Notes: generated from the sequence alone by a model not told the origin. Counted from the first letter of the stretch, positions 8,519 through 17,532 are shown. The stretch: DNA of 64,000 bases from Holophagales bacterium (GCA_009836625.1 VXVC01000006.1:1-64000); one strand, 5' to 3'. A program made the numbers and translations.

Positions 8519-9198
8519 ACGTAGCCCAGCATCGCCCGCCACTGCTCGAGACTGTCCGGTCGGAGGTAAGCGTTCCACATGAGCTCCCGGCCGATCGTCG
8601 AACTGGACTCGGGGCCGTAGTCGTGGCCCGGGTAGATCGCAAGTTCCGGCGGCAAGCTCTTCAGCCGCTGCAGTGAGCGGTACATCGCGTCGACATCGCT
8701 GTGCGGCAGGTCGATCCGGCCGATCCCCTGCACGAACAGCGTGTCCGCGGTCAGTACGTGGCTGCCGGCGCGAAAACAGCAACTGCCCGGCGAGTGGCCC
8801 GGCGTGTGGAGCACCTCGACCGCCAGGTCGCCGAGTTCAAGGACGTCGCCGTCACGGAACGACTCCACGCGGTGGGGCGGGCAACCGACGATCTCGGCGC
8901 CGCGCTCGGCCTCGGCCTCGTGTATCAGCATCGGCAGGTCGAACTCGGCGCGCAACTCCCGCACCCCCGGCACGTGCTGACCGAAGATGTCGCCGCCGAT
9001 GTGATCCTGGTGAAAGTGGGTCGCCAGCACGCCGACCACCTCGTAGCCCTGCTCCTCCGCGATCCTGACGACGCCGACCGGCTCCCAGGCCGGATCGACG
9101 ACCCAAGCGCGGCGGGTCGACGGGTCGGCCAGGACGTAGACGAAGTTCGCCATCGGTCCGGCCTGGATCTGGATCAGGCGCGGTTCGCCGTCGCTCAT
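8515..9198 (-). CDS. glyoxalase II-like MBL-fold hydrolase
   Basis: A 227-aa MBL-fold hydrolase with a complete THFHQDHIGGD zinc motif, HTPGHSPGSCCF, a metal-bridging Asp in LTADTLFVQG and the terminal ligand in IYPGHDYGPES. The size and motif spacing match the hydroxyacylglutathione hydrolase/persulfide dioxygenase-like group. It opens the operon whose later genes encode an ABC ATPase, an FtsX permease and an MFS carrier. Whether it acts with them is not evident. ATG 9198 has a TAGATT hexamer 9 nt upstream. Confidence 0.88.
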   Translation of the reverse strand: MSDGEPRLIQIQAGPMANFVYVLADPSTRRAWVVDPAWEPVGVVRIAEEQGYEVVGVLATHFHQDHIGGDIFGQHVPGVRELRAEFDLPMLIHEAEAERGAEIVGCPPHRVESFRDGDVLELGDLAVEVLHTPGHSPGSCCFRAGSHVLTADTLFVQGIGRIDLPHSDVDAMYRSLQRLKSLPPELAIYPGHDYGPESSSTIGRELMWNAYLRPDSLEQWRAMLGYV

Positions 9199-9207
9199 CG
9201 TCCGCGG

Positions 9208-9213
9208 AATCTA
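9208..9213 (-). promoter_or_regulatory. -10 hexamer TAGATT for the MBL-ABC-MFS operon
   Basis: TAGATT on the minus strand ends 9 nt before ATG 9198. No Shine-Dalgarno sequence lies between, so the transcript is probably leaderless or nearly so. Confidence 0.4.
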
Positions 9214-9234
9214 CCCCGGCCCCGCGCGGAGTTG

Positions 9235-9240
9235 TAATCT
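9235..9240 (+). promoter_or_regulatory. -10 hexamer TAATCT for the 9249 SDR (putative leaderless)
   Basis: TAATCT ends 8 nt before ATG 9249, and the gap is only cccccgcc. It forms a divergent pair with the TAGATT at 9208-9213. Confidence 0.4.
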
Positions 9241-9248
9241 CCCCCGCC

Positions 9249-10016
9249 ATGACGACCCGAGACGCACGCCGCATCTTCGACCTTTCCGGCCGCACCGCCC
9301 TGGTCACCGGCGGCAGCCGCGGTCTCGGCCGCGAGATGTCGCTCGCCTTTGCCGCCGCCGGGGCGAACGTCGTCGTCACCAGCCGGAAGATCGACTCCTG
9401 CCGCTCCGTCGTCTCGGAGATCGAAGCGATGGGCGGGAAAGGCCTGGCACATGCCTGCCACGTCGGTCGCTGGGCTGACGTCGACGCCCTGATTGACGCC
9501 GCGTACGAGCGCTTCGGCAAGCTCGACGTCCTGGTCAACAACGCCGGCATGTCACCGCTCTACCCGAGCCTCTCCGAAGTCAGCGAAGAGCTGTTCGACA
9601 AGGTCGTCGGCGTCAACCTGAAGGGCCCCTTTCGGCTCGCCGCGGTGATCGGCTCGCGGATGGCCGAGGGCGACGGCGGCAGCATCATCAACGTGACCAG
9701 CACCGCCGCGATCCACCCGAGCGCCAATGCGGAACCCTACGGCGCGTCCAAGGCGGGACTGAACGCCCTGACCGAGTCGCTGGCTCACGCCTACGGCCCC
9801 AGGGTCCGGGTCAACGCGATCATGCCAGGGCCGTTCCTGACCGACATCTCGAAGGCGTGGGACCTGGAAGCGTTCAACCGGCGAGCGAAGACTTCCATCG
9901 CGCTCGGCCGCGGCGGGGAGCCGGACGAGATCGTGGGCGCGGCGCTCTACCTCGCCTCCGACGCTTCGAGCTACACGACGGGGGCGATCCTGCGAATCGA
10001 CGGCGGCAGCCGTTGA
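9249..10016 (+). CDS. SDR-family oxidoreductase (canonical)
   Basis: A 255-aa classical SDR. It has the cofactor loop TGGSRGLG, the structural NNAG (VNNAGMS), catalytic Ser in NVTSTA, and the YGASKAGL YxxxK pair. The Arg after the dinucleotide-binding beta2 strand (TSRK) suggests NADP(H). The C-terminus IDGGSR is typical. It should reduce or oxidise a carbonyl/hydroxyl of a small or acyl substrate in the cytosol. A sulfatase-fold lipoprotein gene starts 2 bp downstream, so the two are co-transcribed. The substrate is not predictable. Confidence 0.93.
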   Translation: MTTRDARRIFDLSGRTALVTGGSRGLGREMSLAFAAAGANVVVTSRKIDSCRSVVSEIEAMGGKGLAHACHVGRWADVDALIDAAYERFGKLDVLVNNAGMSPLYPSLSEVSEELFDKVVGVNLKGPFRLAAVIGSRMAEGDGGSIINVTSTAAIHPSANAEPYGASKAGLNALTESLAHAYGPRVRVNAIMPGPFLTDISKAWDLEAFNRRAKTSIALGRGGEPDEIVGAALYLASDASSYTTGAILRIDGGSR

Positions 10017-10018
10017 CG

Positions 10019-12292
10019 ATGACGTCACTCGAGCCCCGCCGCGTCCTCGGCGCGGCCGCCCTGGCGCTCCTCGCCTGCGGAGGCGGCGACTCCCCGCCGG
10101 TCGCTACCGATCTCGCCTCGCACCTGGATCTCGCCGACCTCACGGCCGAGTCGAGCGAGGTCGTTCCGGGCGACTACGACCAGCGACGGGAACTGATGAC
10201 CGGCTGGTCCCCGCCCCGGCAGGATGCTGAAGGCGCCTTCGCCACGAACGAGGGACTGCGTTCGGAGATCTCCTGGCGTCTCGCCTGGACCCGACCGCTC
10301 GAGCTCGTGCTCACCGGTCGCTCCATGACTGCCGCGAACGACGAATCGACGACGGTAGCGGTCTCCTGGAACGGCCAACCGCTCGGCGCCCTCCGTCTGA
10401 CCGCGGACACCGAAACGCACGACGACCGGCTGGAAGTGCCGCTAGAGGTGCAACGGATCGGCGCCAACACGATTCTCCTCGACTACTCCGCGTCCGGCCC
10501 GTCCGCGGCGACACCGCCGGAGGTCGCCTGGAGTCGCATCCGGGTCGAGGGGACCGGCGTCGACGTCAAACCGGCGGCGGGCGCCGACGGATCCTTGCGG
10601 TTGCCCTTCAGAACGGCGGTCGACTTCTACGTCATGCTGCCCGACGGCGGTTCTCTCACGCTGGACGACATCGAGCTGTACGGTCCACAGGGCGCCTGGA
10701 GGAACGCCGACCCTGCCCCCTCGCTTCTGATCTCCGTCCATCGCTACCCGGCGGCGCCGGCCGCGGTGAGCGAGACGATCACGGAGGAACGCGGGCGCGT
10801 CCGTCTGCGACCGCACCACCTCCCGATCAGGGTCCGCATCGAGCCGGTGGCCGGCGCGCGACTGCCACAGGCCGAGGCCGGATTCCGCTTCTCCGGCGCA
10901 CTGCACAGCGGGGGCAATCCGTGGCCGCACGCGGCTTCACCCGCCGCCGCGGCGCCGACGGCCGCGGCTTCCGCACCGGCAAGCGACGCCGACAGCCCCG
11001 GGGCGAAGCCTCCTCACGTACTCATCTTCCTCGTCGATACGCTCCGGGCCGATCGACTCGGCTGCTACGGCTACGACCGTCCGACCTCGCCGAACATCGA
11101 CCGGTTCGCGGCCGGAGCCGTTCGGTTCGAGCACGCGGTGGCCCAGTCCTCCTGGACCCGGCCGTCGACGGCCAGCATCCTCACCGGCCTCTATCCGCAC
11201 AACCACGGCGCCCGCAGCAGAAACCACGTTCTGGCCCGCGACGTCGCCTACCTGCCCGAAGCCCTCCGCTCGATCGGCTATCGGGCGCTCGGCGTGTCCA
11301 GCAACAGTATCGCCGGACCGACCTTCGGGTTCCGCCGCGGCTTCAGCCACTTCAAGCAACTGCCGGAGAACCTCTCGAGCCCCGGCATCCACATTCCGGT
11401 GTGGCGGGTGGTCAACGAGACGCTGGAGTGGCTGGAACGGATAGGTCCCGAAGACTCTTTCTTCGTCTTCATGCACGCGATGGATCCGCACGCGCCCTAC
11501 TACCCCCCGGAGCCGCACCGGTCGCGCTTCGCACCCGACGCTCCCGCCGGCGCCCTGGGGAAGAACATGGGCAAGCTGCAACCCTTCGAAATCCCTCACC
11601 TGAGCGACCTCTACGACGCCGAGATCGCCGCCGTGGACGAGCACTTCGGCCGCCTGCTCGAGGAACTCGACAGGCGCGGATTCCTCGACGACACCCTGGT
11701 CGTGTTCGTTTCCGACCACGGCGAGGAGTTCCAGGACCACGGCAACCACGGCCACGGCTCGAACCTCTACCGCGAACAGATCCACGTACCCCTGATCGTC
11801 CAGCTCCCGGCCCGGCTGCGCGCGGCAATCGAACGCTCGCTGGTCGAAGAGCAAGTGCAGCAGATCGACATCGCGCCGACGATTCTCGAAGCGATCGGGC
11901 GCCCCGGTCTGATCGAGACCGATGGCCGGTCGCTCCTGCCTCTGATGCGCTCCCAGGGCGGGCGGGAGGAGCACCGGGTCGCCATGTCCGACCTCCGCAA
12001 CGACGGAGAGGCCGTGGATGCGCTTCTGCTCGAGCAGGAGGACGAGCCCCGCCGCAAGCTGATCGACTACTGGAGCGCCTCGTTCGGGCAGACTCACCAG
12101 CTCTTCGACACGACCAACGACCCGGCCGAACTGCGCAATCTGCGCGCGAGGGAGCCGCATTGGGCCGGCTATCTCCGCGCGGTCGGAAGACTCATGCGCC
12201 GTGGATCGCGGCAGCAACTCGAACCCGGTCTGGAACCGGATATGCCGCCCGAGCAGCGCAGAGCCCTTGAAGCGCTCGGCTACCTGGACTGA
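10019..12292 (+). CDS. sulfatase-fold (alkaline phosphatase superfamily) lipoprotein with Thr at the nucleophile position
   Basis: The track start at 9857 overlaps the SDR. ATG 10019 gives a 757-aa protein with a lipoprotein signal (LGAAALALLAC, Cys20). Residues ~30-325 are an N-terminal beta-rich region without a recognised signature. The sulfatase-fold domain begins near VLIFLVDTLRADRLGCYGY and includes FVSDHGEEFQDHGNHGHG and MSDLRND. The nucleophile motif is SSWTRPSTASILTG, so the CxPxR formylglycine motif is absent and Thr380 takes that position. It probably hydrolyses a phosphoester or phosphonate, or is a phosphotransferase, in the periplasm. True sulfatase activity is less likely. A paired hairpin follows the stop. 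Confidence 0.88.
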   Translation: MTSLEPRRVLGAAALALLACGGGDSPPVATDLASHLDLADLTAESSEVVPGDYDQRRELMTGWSPPRQDAEGAFATNEGLRSEISWRLAWTRPLELVLTGRSMTAANDESTTVAVSWNGQPLGALRLTADTETHDDRLEVPLEVQRIGANTILLDYSASGPSAATPPEVAWSRIRVEGTGVDVKPAAGADGSLRLPFRTAVDFYVMLPDGGSLTLDDIELYGPQGAWRNADPAPSLLISVHRYPAAPAAVSETITEERGRVRLRPHHLPIRVRIEPVAGARLPQAEAGFRFSGALHSGGNPWPHAASPAAAAPTAAASAPASDADSPGAKPPHVLIFLVDTLRADRLGCYGYDRPTSPNIDRFAAGAVRFEHAVAQSSWTRPSTASILTGLYPHNHGARSRNHVLARDVAYLPEALRSIGYRALGVSSNSIAGPTFGFRRGFSHFKQLPENLSSPGIHIPVWRVVNETLEWLERIGPEDSFFVFMHAMDPHAPYYPPEPHRSRFAPDAPAGALGKNMGKLQPFEIPHLSDLYDAEIAAVDEHFGRLLEELDRRGFLDDTLVVFVSDHGEEFQDHGNHGHGSNLYREQIHVPLIVQLPARLRAAIERSLVEEQVQQIDIAPTILEAIGRPGLIETDGRSLLPLMRSQGGREEHRVAMSDLRNDGEAVDALLLEQEDEPRRKLIDYWSASFGQTHQLFDTTNDPAELRNLRAREPHWAGYLRAVGRLMRRGSRQQLEPGLEPDMPPEQRRALEALGYLD

Positions 12293-12297
12293 ATCGT

Positions 12298-12343
12298 CGC
12301 CGCTACGCGGCGCGTCGCCTTCCGTGGGTCAGAAGACCCACGG
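12298..12343. terminator. two tandem hairpins between convergent genes
   Basis: Hairpin 1 is CGCCGC-TAC-GCGGCG (12298-12312). Hairpin 2 is a perfect 9-bp stem CCGTGGGTC with an AGAA loop (12322-12343). They fill the 57-bp gap between the convergent sulfatase-fold and SDR genes. There is no T-run, so a bidirectional or Rho-assisted terminator is inferred. Confidence 0.5.
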
Positions 12344-12349
12344 TTACGG

Positions 12350-13129
12350 TCAGGCGCGGCGAACCGTCAGTCCGCCGTCGACCGGTAACGCGACGCCGGT
12401 GATGAACGACGACGCCGGCAGGCAGAGATGTAGCGTGCCGTGGGCCACCTCCTCGGGATCGCCGTAGCGACGCAGCGCGGTGCGCCGGCGGGCGTAGATC
12501 TGCTTGTGCTCCTCAGGGATCCGCTCCGTCATCGCGGTGCGGATTGGGCCGGGGCAGATGCAGTTCACCGTGATGCCCTCCTTGCCGAGTTCAACCGCCA
12601 GGCCCCGGGTCAGTCCAATGACCCCGGTCTTCGCCGCCGAGTAGGCGCTGTTGAGCGCCGTCGCTCCCAGCCCCTCGGTGGAAGCGATGTTGACGATCCG
12701 CGGCGAACTCGACTTGCGCAGATGGGGCAGCGCAGCGCGGATCGTGCGCTGGTGGGCGGTCAGGAGCACGTTCACCGTCTCCTGCCAGCGCTGCTCGTAC
12801 TCGTCCGAATCGATCGGCCCGCCGCGCGAGATACCGGCGTTGTTGACGAGGATATCCAGGCCGCCGTAGCGGCCTGCAACCTCGCCGACGACCCGCTCGA
12901 TCGCATCGCCGTCGCCCACGTCGAGGGTCCAGGCGCTGGCTTCCCGGCCGGCGGCATCGATCTCGGCCACCGTCGCCCGCACACCCTCCGCGTTGATGTC
13001 CGTGGCGGCGACGTTGGCGCCCTCGGCCGCGAACAGTTTGGCCGTCGCCCGCCCCATGCCGGAGGCGCAGCCCGTGATGAGCGCCGTCAGGCCCTCGACC
13101 GACCGGCTCAACGTGCTCAGCCCCGCCAT
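12350..13129 (-). CDS. SDR-family oxidoreductase
   Basis: A 259-aa classical SDR. The longer track ORF is a shadow of the neighbouring aminotransferase; ATG 13129 overlaps that gene's stop as TGATG. Motifs: TGCASGMG cofactor loop, Asp in TDIN (favours NAD), VNNAGIS, NIASTEG, YSAAKTGV (YxxxK) and the CPGPIRT loop. It is translationally coupled behind a class III aminotransferase, so it may reduce the aldehyde or ketone made by that enzyme, or act on another intermediate of the same amine pathway. The exact substrate is unknown. Confidence 0.93.
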   Translation of the reverse strand: MAGLSTLSRSVEGLTALITGCASGMGRATAKLFAAEGANVAATDINAEGVRATVAEIDAAGREASAWTLDVGDGDAIERVVGEVAGRYGGLDILVNNAGISRGGPIDSDEYEQRWQETVNVLLTAHQRTIRAALPHLRKSSSPRIVNIASTEGLGATALNSAYSAAKTGVIGLTRGLAVELGKEGITVNCICPGPIRTAMTERIPEEHKQIYARRRTALRRYGDPEEVAHGTLHLCLPASSFITGVALPVDGGLTVRRA

Positions 13130-14535
13130 CAGGACGCTCCTCCACCGGCCTCGATCCAGGCCAGGGTGTCGTCCAGAGCACGGCCGAACCTCTCCAGGAT
13201 CTCGTCGACATCCGATTCGGTGACGACGAGCGGCGGGCAGAAGGCCACCGTGTCGCCGAGCGCGCGGAGGATGACGCCGTGCTCCAGGCAGCGGCGTTCC
13301 ATATGGGCGCCGACGCCGCGCTCCGGCGCGAACGCCGCCCGGCTCGCCTTGTCCGCCACGAGTTCGCAGGCGCCGATCATGCCCATGCCGCGGGTCTCTC
13401 CCACCAGGCGGTGATCGTCGAAGCGCGCCAACCGTTCCTGGAAGTAGTTCCCTACGCGGGCCGCGTTGCCGTAGACGTCCCGCTCCTCCATCAGCTCTAG
13501 GGCGCGCAGCGCAACCGCCGCGCAAACCGGATGGCCCGCGTACGTATAGCCGTGCCCGAACACGCCCCAGCGTTCGCCCGCCTCGACCAGCACGTCGACC
13601 ATCGAGTCCGGGGCCAGCACCGCGCTGATCGGCAGGTAGGCGGAGGACAGGGCCTTGGCCAGGCTCACCGTCGCCGGCTTCATGCCCACCGCCTCGGCCC
13701 CGAAGCGCGTGCCCAGCCGTCCGAAGCCGCAGATCACCTCGTCATCGATCAGCGCCACCTCATGCTCGTCCAGGACCGCCTGGATGCGTTCGTAGTAGCC
13801 CCTGGGCGGTACCACGACGCCACCCGCGCCCAGGACCGGCTCCGCGATGAAGGCCGCCACGGTCTCGGGGCCTTCCGCGCGAATCAGGTCGTCGAGCTCG
13901 CGGGCCAGCCGCTCGGCGAACTCGTCCTCGGTCTCGCCGGGTTCCGCCTCGCGGTAGTGGTGCGGGCAGGTGACGTGGAGAATCCCCGGCAGCGGCAGAT
14001 CGAAGCTCTTGTGGAAGGTCGGCAGGCCGGTGAGGCTGCCTGCGCCGAGCGTCGAGCCGTGGTAGGCCCGCCGGCGGCTGATGATCTTCTTCTTCTCGGT
14101 TCGGCCCAGGGCGTTGTTGTAGTACCAGGCGAGCTTGATCTGGGTCTCGTTCGCGTCGGAGCCCGAAACGCCGAAGAAGGTCTTGGCGTAGGGAATCGGG
14201 GCCATCTCCCGCAGCTTCTCCGCCAGCGCCACCGCCGGTTCGTGGCTCTTGCCGGCGAAGAGGTGAGTGTAGGAGAGGTCCCGCATCTGCTCCGCCGCCA
14301 CCTCGGCCAGCTCTTCCACGCCGTAACCCAGGGCGGTGCACCAGAGGCCGGCCAGGCCCTCGATGTACTCCCTGCCCTGCTCGTCCCAGACCCGGGTGCC
14401 CTCCGCCCGGGCGACGACGAACGGACCGTTGCGGCGATGATCCGCCAGGTGGGTCGTCGGGTGGAGGACCGTCTCGATGTCCCGGGCGGCGATGCCGGTG
14501 GCGGTTGGCGATGCGGCGGTTGCGGGCAGGCTCAT
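13129..14535 (-). CDS. class III (omega) aminotransferase
   Basis: A 468-aa PLP enzyme of the omega-amino acid/beta-alanine:pyruvate group. Seen: GLAGLWCTALGYG near the N-terminus, FFGVSGSDANETQ for the cofactor phosphate, the YHGST loop, IAEPVLGAGG, IDDEVICGFGRLG and the catalytic Lys in SLAKALSSAY. ATG 14535 is preferred because GGGAG lies 5 nt upstream; the track start 14559 has no ribosome-binding site. It moves a terminal amino group from an amine or omega-amino acid to pyruvate or a similar acceptor. The coupled SDR downstream suggests further processing of the carbonyl product. Confidence 0.92.
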   Translation of the reverse strand: MSLPATAASPTATGIAARDIETVLHPTTHLADHRRNGPFVVARAEGTRVWDEQGREYIEGLAGLWCTALGYGVEELAEVAAEQMRDLSYTHLFAGKSHEPAVALAEKLREMAPIPYAKTFFGVSGSDANETQIKLAWYYNNALGRTEKKKIISRRRAYHGSTLGAGSLTGLPTFHKSFDLPLPGILHVTCPHHYREAEPGETEDEFAERLARELDDLIRAEGPETVAAFIAEPVLGAGGVVVPPRGYYERIQAVLDEHEVALIDDEVICGFGRLGTRFGAEAVGMKPATVSLAKALSSAYLPISAVLAPDSMVDVLVEAGERWGVFGHGYTYAGHPVCAAVALRALELMEERDVYGNAARVGNYFQERLARFDDHRLVGETRGMGMIGACELVADKASRAAFAPERGVGAHMERRCLEHGVILRALGDTVAFCPPLVVTESDVDEILERFGRALDDTLAWIEAGGGAS

Positions 14536-14620
14536 GTCAACTCCCGTTTCGGGTGTCATCGGTGCGCTCGACGACGAGCGCTCGGACAGGCGCGACAGTC
14601 TACAGACGAGACCGCGGCCG

Positions 14621-15835
14621 CTACAGGGCCGTGTCGCCCCTCAGCAACTGTCGGGCGATCATCCGGTTCAGGATCTCGTTCGAGCCGTCGGCCACGTTCA
14701 CGACGCGCAGCGCCTTCCACGCCTCGGTGAGGCCGAGGTCGTTCGTGAATCCCAGGGCGCCGTGGGTCTGCATCGCCCGGTCGACGGCCCGCAGCCCCAC
14801 CTGGACCGAGTAGGCCTTCGTCATGCTCAGTTCCTTGATGGCGCGGCTGCCGCCGTCAAGTAGCCGGGCGGCGTTTCGCCCCATGAGATGCGCAGCGTGG
14901 AGTTCGGTTGCGGACTCGGCCAGGGGAAAGCTCACGCCCTGGTACTCGGCGATCGGAGCGCCGAAGGCTTCGCGCTCCTGGGCGTAGGCGAGCGCGGTCT
15001 CGATCGCCCAACGACCGGTCCCCACCGCCCGCGCCGAGTTGTAGACGCGGCCCAGCGAGACACCGTAGAGCGCCGCGGCCAGACCGCGGTCGACTTCGCC
15101 GATGACCTGCCACGGCTCGACGTACAGGCCCTCCAGCGCGATCTCCGCCTCGTCGCCGCCGATGTCGCCGAACAGCTCGACAACGCGAACCCGCCTGAAT
15201 CCTCCGGCATCGGTCGGAACGATGAAGGCGGTGATCCCCTGCTCGCCGGTACGCGCGAAGAGCACGCAGTAGTCGGCGATCGGCCCGTGGGTGGTCCAGA
15301 TCTTCCGGCCGGTGATCCGCCAGCCGTCGCCGTCCCGCTCAGCTCTGGTCGCGAGCGCCGAGAGGTCGGAACCGGCGCCCGGCTCCGAGAGCCCGAAGCA
15401 CATGATCTTCGAGCCGTCCATCAGCCCCGGCAGAAAGCGCTCGCGCGCCCGCTCGGTGAGCTGCGACAGGAGCCGGCTGGGGCCGAACGCCCAGTGCGCC
15501 ATGACGTGCTGGAGGAGCCACGGCCGCGGCCCGAAGCGATGAAAGAGCGCCTGCCAGCCGGCGTAGTAGGCGAGATGCCCGTGACCGCCGCCACCGAGCT
15601 CCTCAGGCACGCAGGCGGTGAAGAGCCCCGCACTGGCCGACGCCATGCGGACCTCCCGGATCAGTTCGACGACCTCGGGCCGTAGCCGGCCGGACTTGTC
15701 GTAACGCCCGCGCGGATCGTCGAGGACGTCAGGGCGGCCCTGGTGCCGCGGCAGCACCTCGCGCTCCGCGAAGTCCAGTACCCGGTCGCGGAAGTCCTCG
15801 ATGTCCGGGGGCAGCGGCTCGGCGATCGCGGTCAC
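14621..15835 (-). CDS. acyl-CoA dehydrogenase, ACAD10/11-like
   Basis: A 404-aa FAD enzyme with the full ACAD layout: helical N-domain, CFGLSEPGAGSD, ITGRKIWTTHGP beta-domain, REAFGAPIAEYQGV and the C-terminal helices. At the position of the usual IYEGT catalytic Glu it reads VADGSNEI, placing Asp383 there, as in ACAD10/11-type proteins (RVADGPDE). It oxidises an acyl-CoA to the 2-enoyl-CoA and passes electrons to ETF; chain preference is unknown. The start is GTG 15835. It lies between the carboxylesterase (18 bp upstream) and the aminotransferase in a probable co-transcribed run. Confidence 0.92.
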   Translation of the reverse strand: MTAIAEPLPPDIEDFRDRVLDFAEREVLPRHQGRPDVLDDPRGRYDKSGRLRPEVVELIREVRMASASAGLFTACVPEELGGGGHGHLAYYAGWQALFHRFGPRPWLLQHVMAHWAFGPSRLLSQLTERARERFLPGLMDGSKIMCFGLSEPGAGSDLSALATRAERDGDGWRITGRKIWTTHGPIADYCVLFARTGEQGITAFIVPTDAGGFRRVRVVELFGDIGGDEAEIALEGLYVEPWQVIGEVDRGLAAALYGVSLGRVYNSARAVGTGRWAIETALAYAQEREAFGAPIAEYQGVSFPLAESATELHAAHLMGRNAARLLDGGSRAIKELSMTKAYSVQVGLRAVDRAMQTHGALGFTNDLGLTEAWKALRVVNVADGSNEILNRMIARQLLRGDTAL

Positions 15836-15853
15836 GGCGCGAAGCCGGCGGTG

Positions 15854-17506
15854 CTAGCCACCGCCAAGTGCGTGGTCCAGGGCGTTGAGCTTCTCTTTCA
15901 GCACGCCAGACTCGACGCTGACCGCGTCGCCGACGACCAGCGCCTGATCGCTGTCCGGCTGGTATCGCGGCCACTCGGGCAGCCCCTCGCCGTTCGGGTC
16001 GCCGGTCTTCGCGAAGTTCGTCCAGTAGCTCGACAGCAGGTCGGCGATCTCGTGGTCCCAGTCCTCCCAGTTGATCCCCACCAGGTCCGTGTTGCCGAAG
16101 ACATAGGCCAGATCGCCGGAATGGTAGGCGCCCATCCGGCGGGGACCGCCTTCGCCGCCCAGGTCCGGCCGGTCCGGCAGGTACAGCCGGAACACCGGCG
16201 GCGGGTGCGGGATGTAGTAGAGGTAAGCGTCGCCGCCGGCGGCCACGGCGTGGCGGACCCAGGTCCTGCTACCCCAGCCGAAGATCGTGTCGGAGAAGAT
16301 CAGGCCCGGCACCGCCCCGGGCGCCGCCTCCGCCTCGGCGGCGTAGGCGGCCAGGAGCCCGGCGCCCGCCTCCCCGTACTGCTCCTCCAGTTGTCGCTCG
16401 AGTTCCGGGCGTTCGAGCGGCGGACCGGGCGCGAAGAGAGAGCGCGACTCGTCGCCCATGAAGCCGACCATCATCGGCACCTGGTTGTGCTCGCTGCGGG
16501 CGTAGATCGCCGACGGTTGATCCGGCAGGTACCAGCCGTCGACCACCGTCTTCGCGCCGTCAGACCACCCGGAAGCACCCGCCCCGGCCAGCACGTCCTC
16601 GGCCGAAGCGGTCCGCATCGCGGCGGCGATGTCAGCGGCGGCGGCATCCGCCGCGACGCCCAGCTCCTCGGCAAGCAGCACGCCTCGACGCTCCGCCTGC
16701 TCCAGGCCCTCGAGCGGAGTGAAGCAACCGGCGGACTGACCGATCGCGCGATGGAACAGACCGCCCGCCAGCGGCGAGGCGACCAGGCTGCAGACGCTCA
16801 TCGAACCTGCCGACTGGCCGAAGATCGTCACTCGCTCGGGGTCGCCGCCGAAAGCCGCCGCGTTGTCCCGCACCCACTCGAGGGCCGCGATCTTGTCGAG
16901 CAGGCCGTAGTTGCCGGACGAGCCGTGCTCCGACTCGGCGGTGAGCGCCCCGTGGGCCAGGAAGCCGAAGGCGCCCAGCCGGTAGTTGATCGACACCAGG
17001 ACGACGCCCTTGCGGGCGAGCGCCGCGCCGTCGAAGATGAGCGAAGACCCGTGCCCGACCTCGTGGCTGCCGCCATGGAACCAGACCATGACGGGCCGCG
17101 GACCGGCGTCGTCAGCCGCCGCGGTCCAAAGATCGAGATAGAGGCAGTCCTCGCTGCGGTCGAGTTCGCCGCGGCTCCAGATGGACGTGTCGGGGCTGAT
17201 CGCCTGCCAGCACGGCGCACCCGACTCCAGGGCCGGCCGCACACCGTCCCACGATGCCGGCGGCTCCGGCGGCCGCCAGCGCAGGTCGCCCACCGGCGGC
17301 GCCGCGTAGGGAATGCCGCGGAAGGCGAGCACGTCGCCGGCCGGACCACGGCCGTCGTCGACCTCCGCGCCTTCGACCCTGCCGTACGAGGTCTCGACGA
17401 GACCTGGACCGCCAGTCCCGGGCTCGGCGGCCGGCTCGCACCCAACCATGGCGATCGCCATCGGACACAGAATCACGGCGAACGGCAACTGCCATCGACG
17501 CCCCAT
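15854..17506 (-). CDS. type B carboxylesterase, lipoprotein
   Basis: A 550-aa carboxylesterase. ATG 17506 is chosen over 17536 because GAAGGAGAAGGG lies just upstream and the lipobox (AIAMVGC, Cys23) then follows a normal n-region. Seen: GIPYAAPPVGDLRW, SEDCLYLDLW, oxyanion-hole FHGGSHEVG, and the nucleophile FGQSAGS at Ser232. The Glu and His of the triad lie in the C-terminal half. It hydrolyses carboxylic esters, probably periplasmic and membrane-anchored. It is the third gene of a minus-strand run after the TPR lipoprotein and the thioesterase. Confidence 0.92.
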   Translation of the reverse strand: MGRRWQLPFAVILCPMAIAMVGCEPAAEPGTGGPGLVETSYGRVEGAEVDDGRGPAGDVLAFRGIPYAAPPVGDLRWRPPEPPASWDGVRPALESGAPCWQAISPDTSIWSRGELDRSEDCLYLDLWTAAADDAGPRPVMVWFHGGSHEVGHGSSLIFDGAALARKGVVLVSINYRLGAFGFLAHGALTAESEHGSSGNYGLLDKIAALEWVRDNAAAFGGDPERVTIFGQSAGSMSVCSLVASPLAGGLFHRAIGQSAGCFTPLEGLEQAERRGVLLAEELGVAADAAAADIAAAMRTASAEDVLAGAGASGWSDGAKTVVDGWYLPDQPSAIYARSEHNQVPMMVGFMGDESRSLFAPGPPLERPELERQLEEQYGEAGAGLLAAYAAEAEAAPGAVPGLIFSDTIFGWGSRTWVRHAVAAGGDAYLYYIPHPPPVFRLYLPDRPDLGGEGGPRRMGAYHSGDLAYVFGNTDLVGINWEDWDHEIADLLSSYWTNFAKTGDPNGEGLPEWPRYQPDSDQALVVGDAVSVESGVLKEKLNALDHALGGG

Positions 17507-17532
17507 TTCCCTTCTCCTTCGCAGCCCCACGG

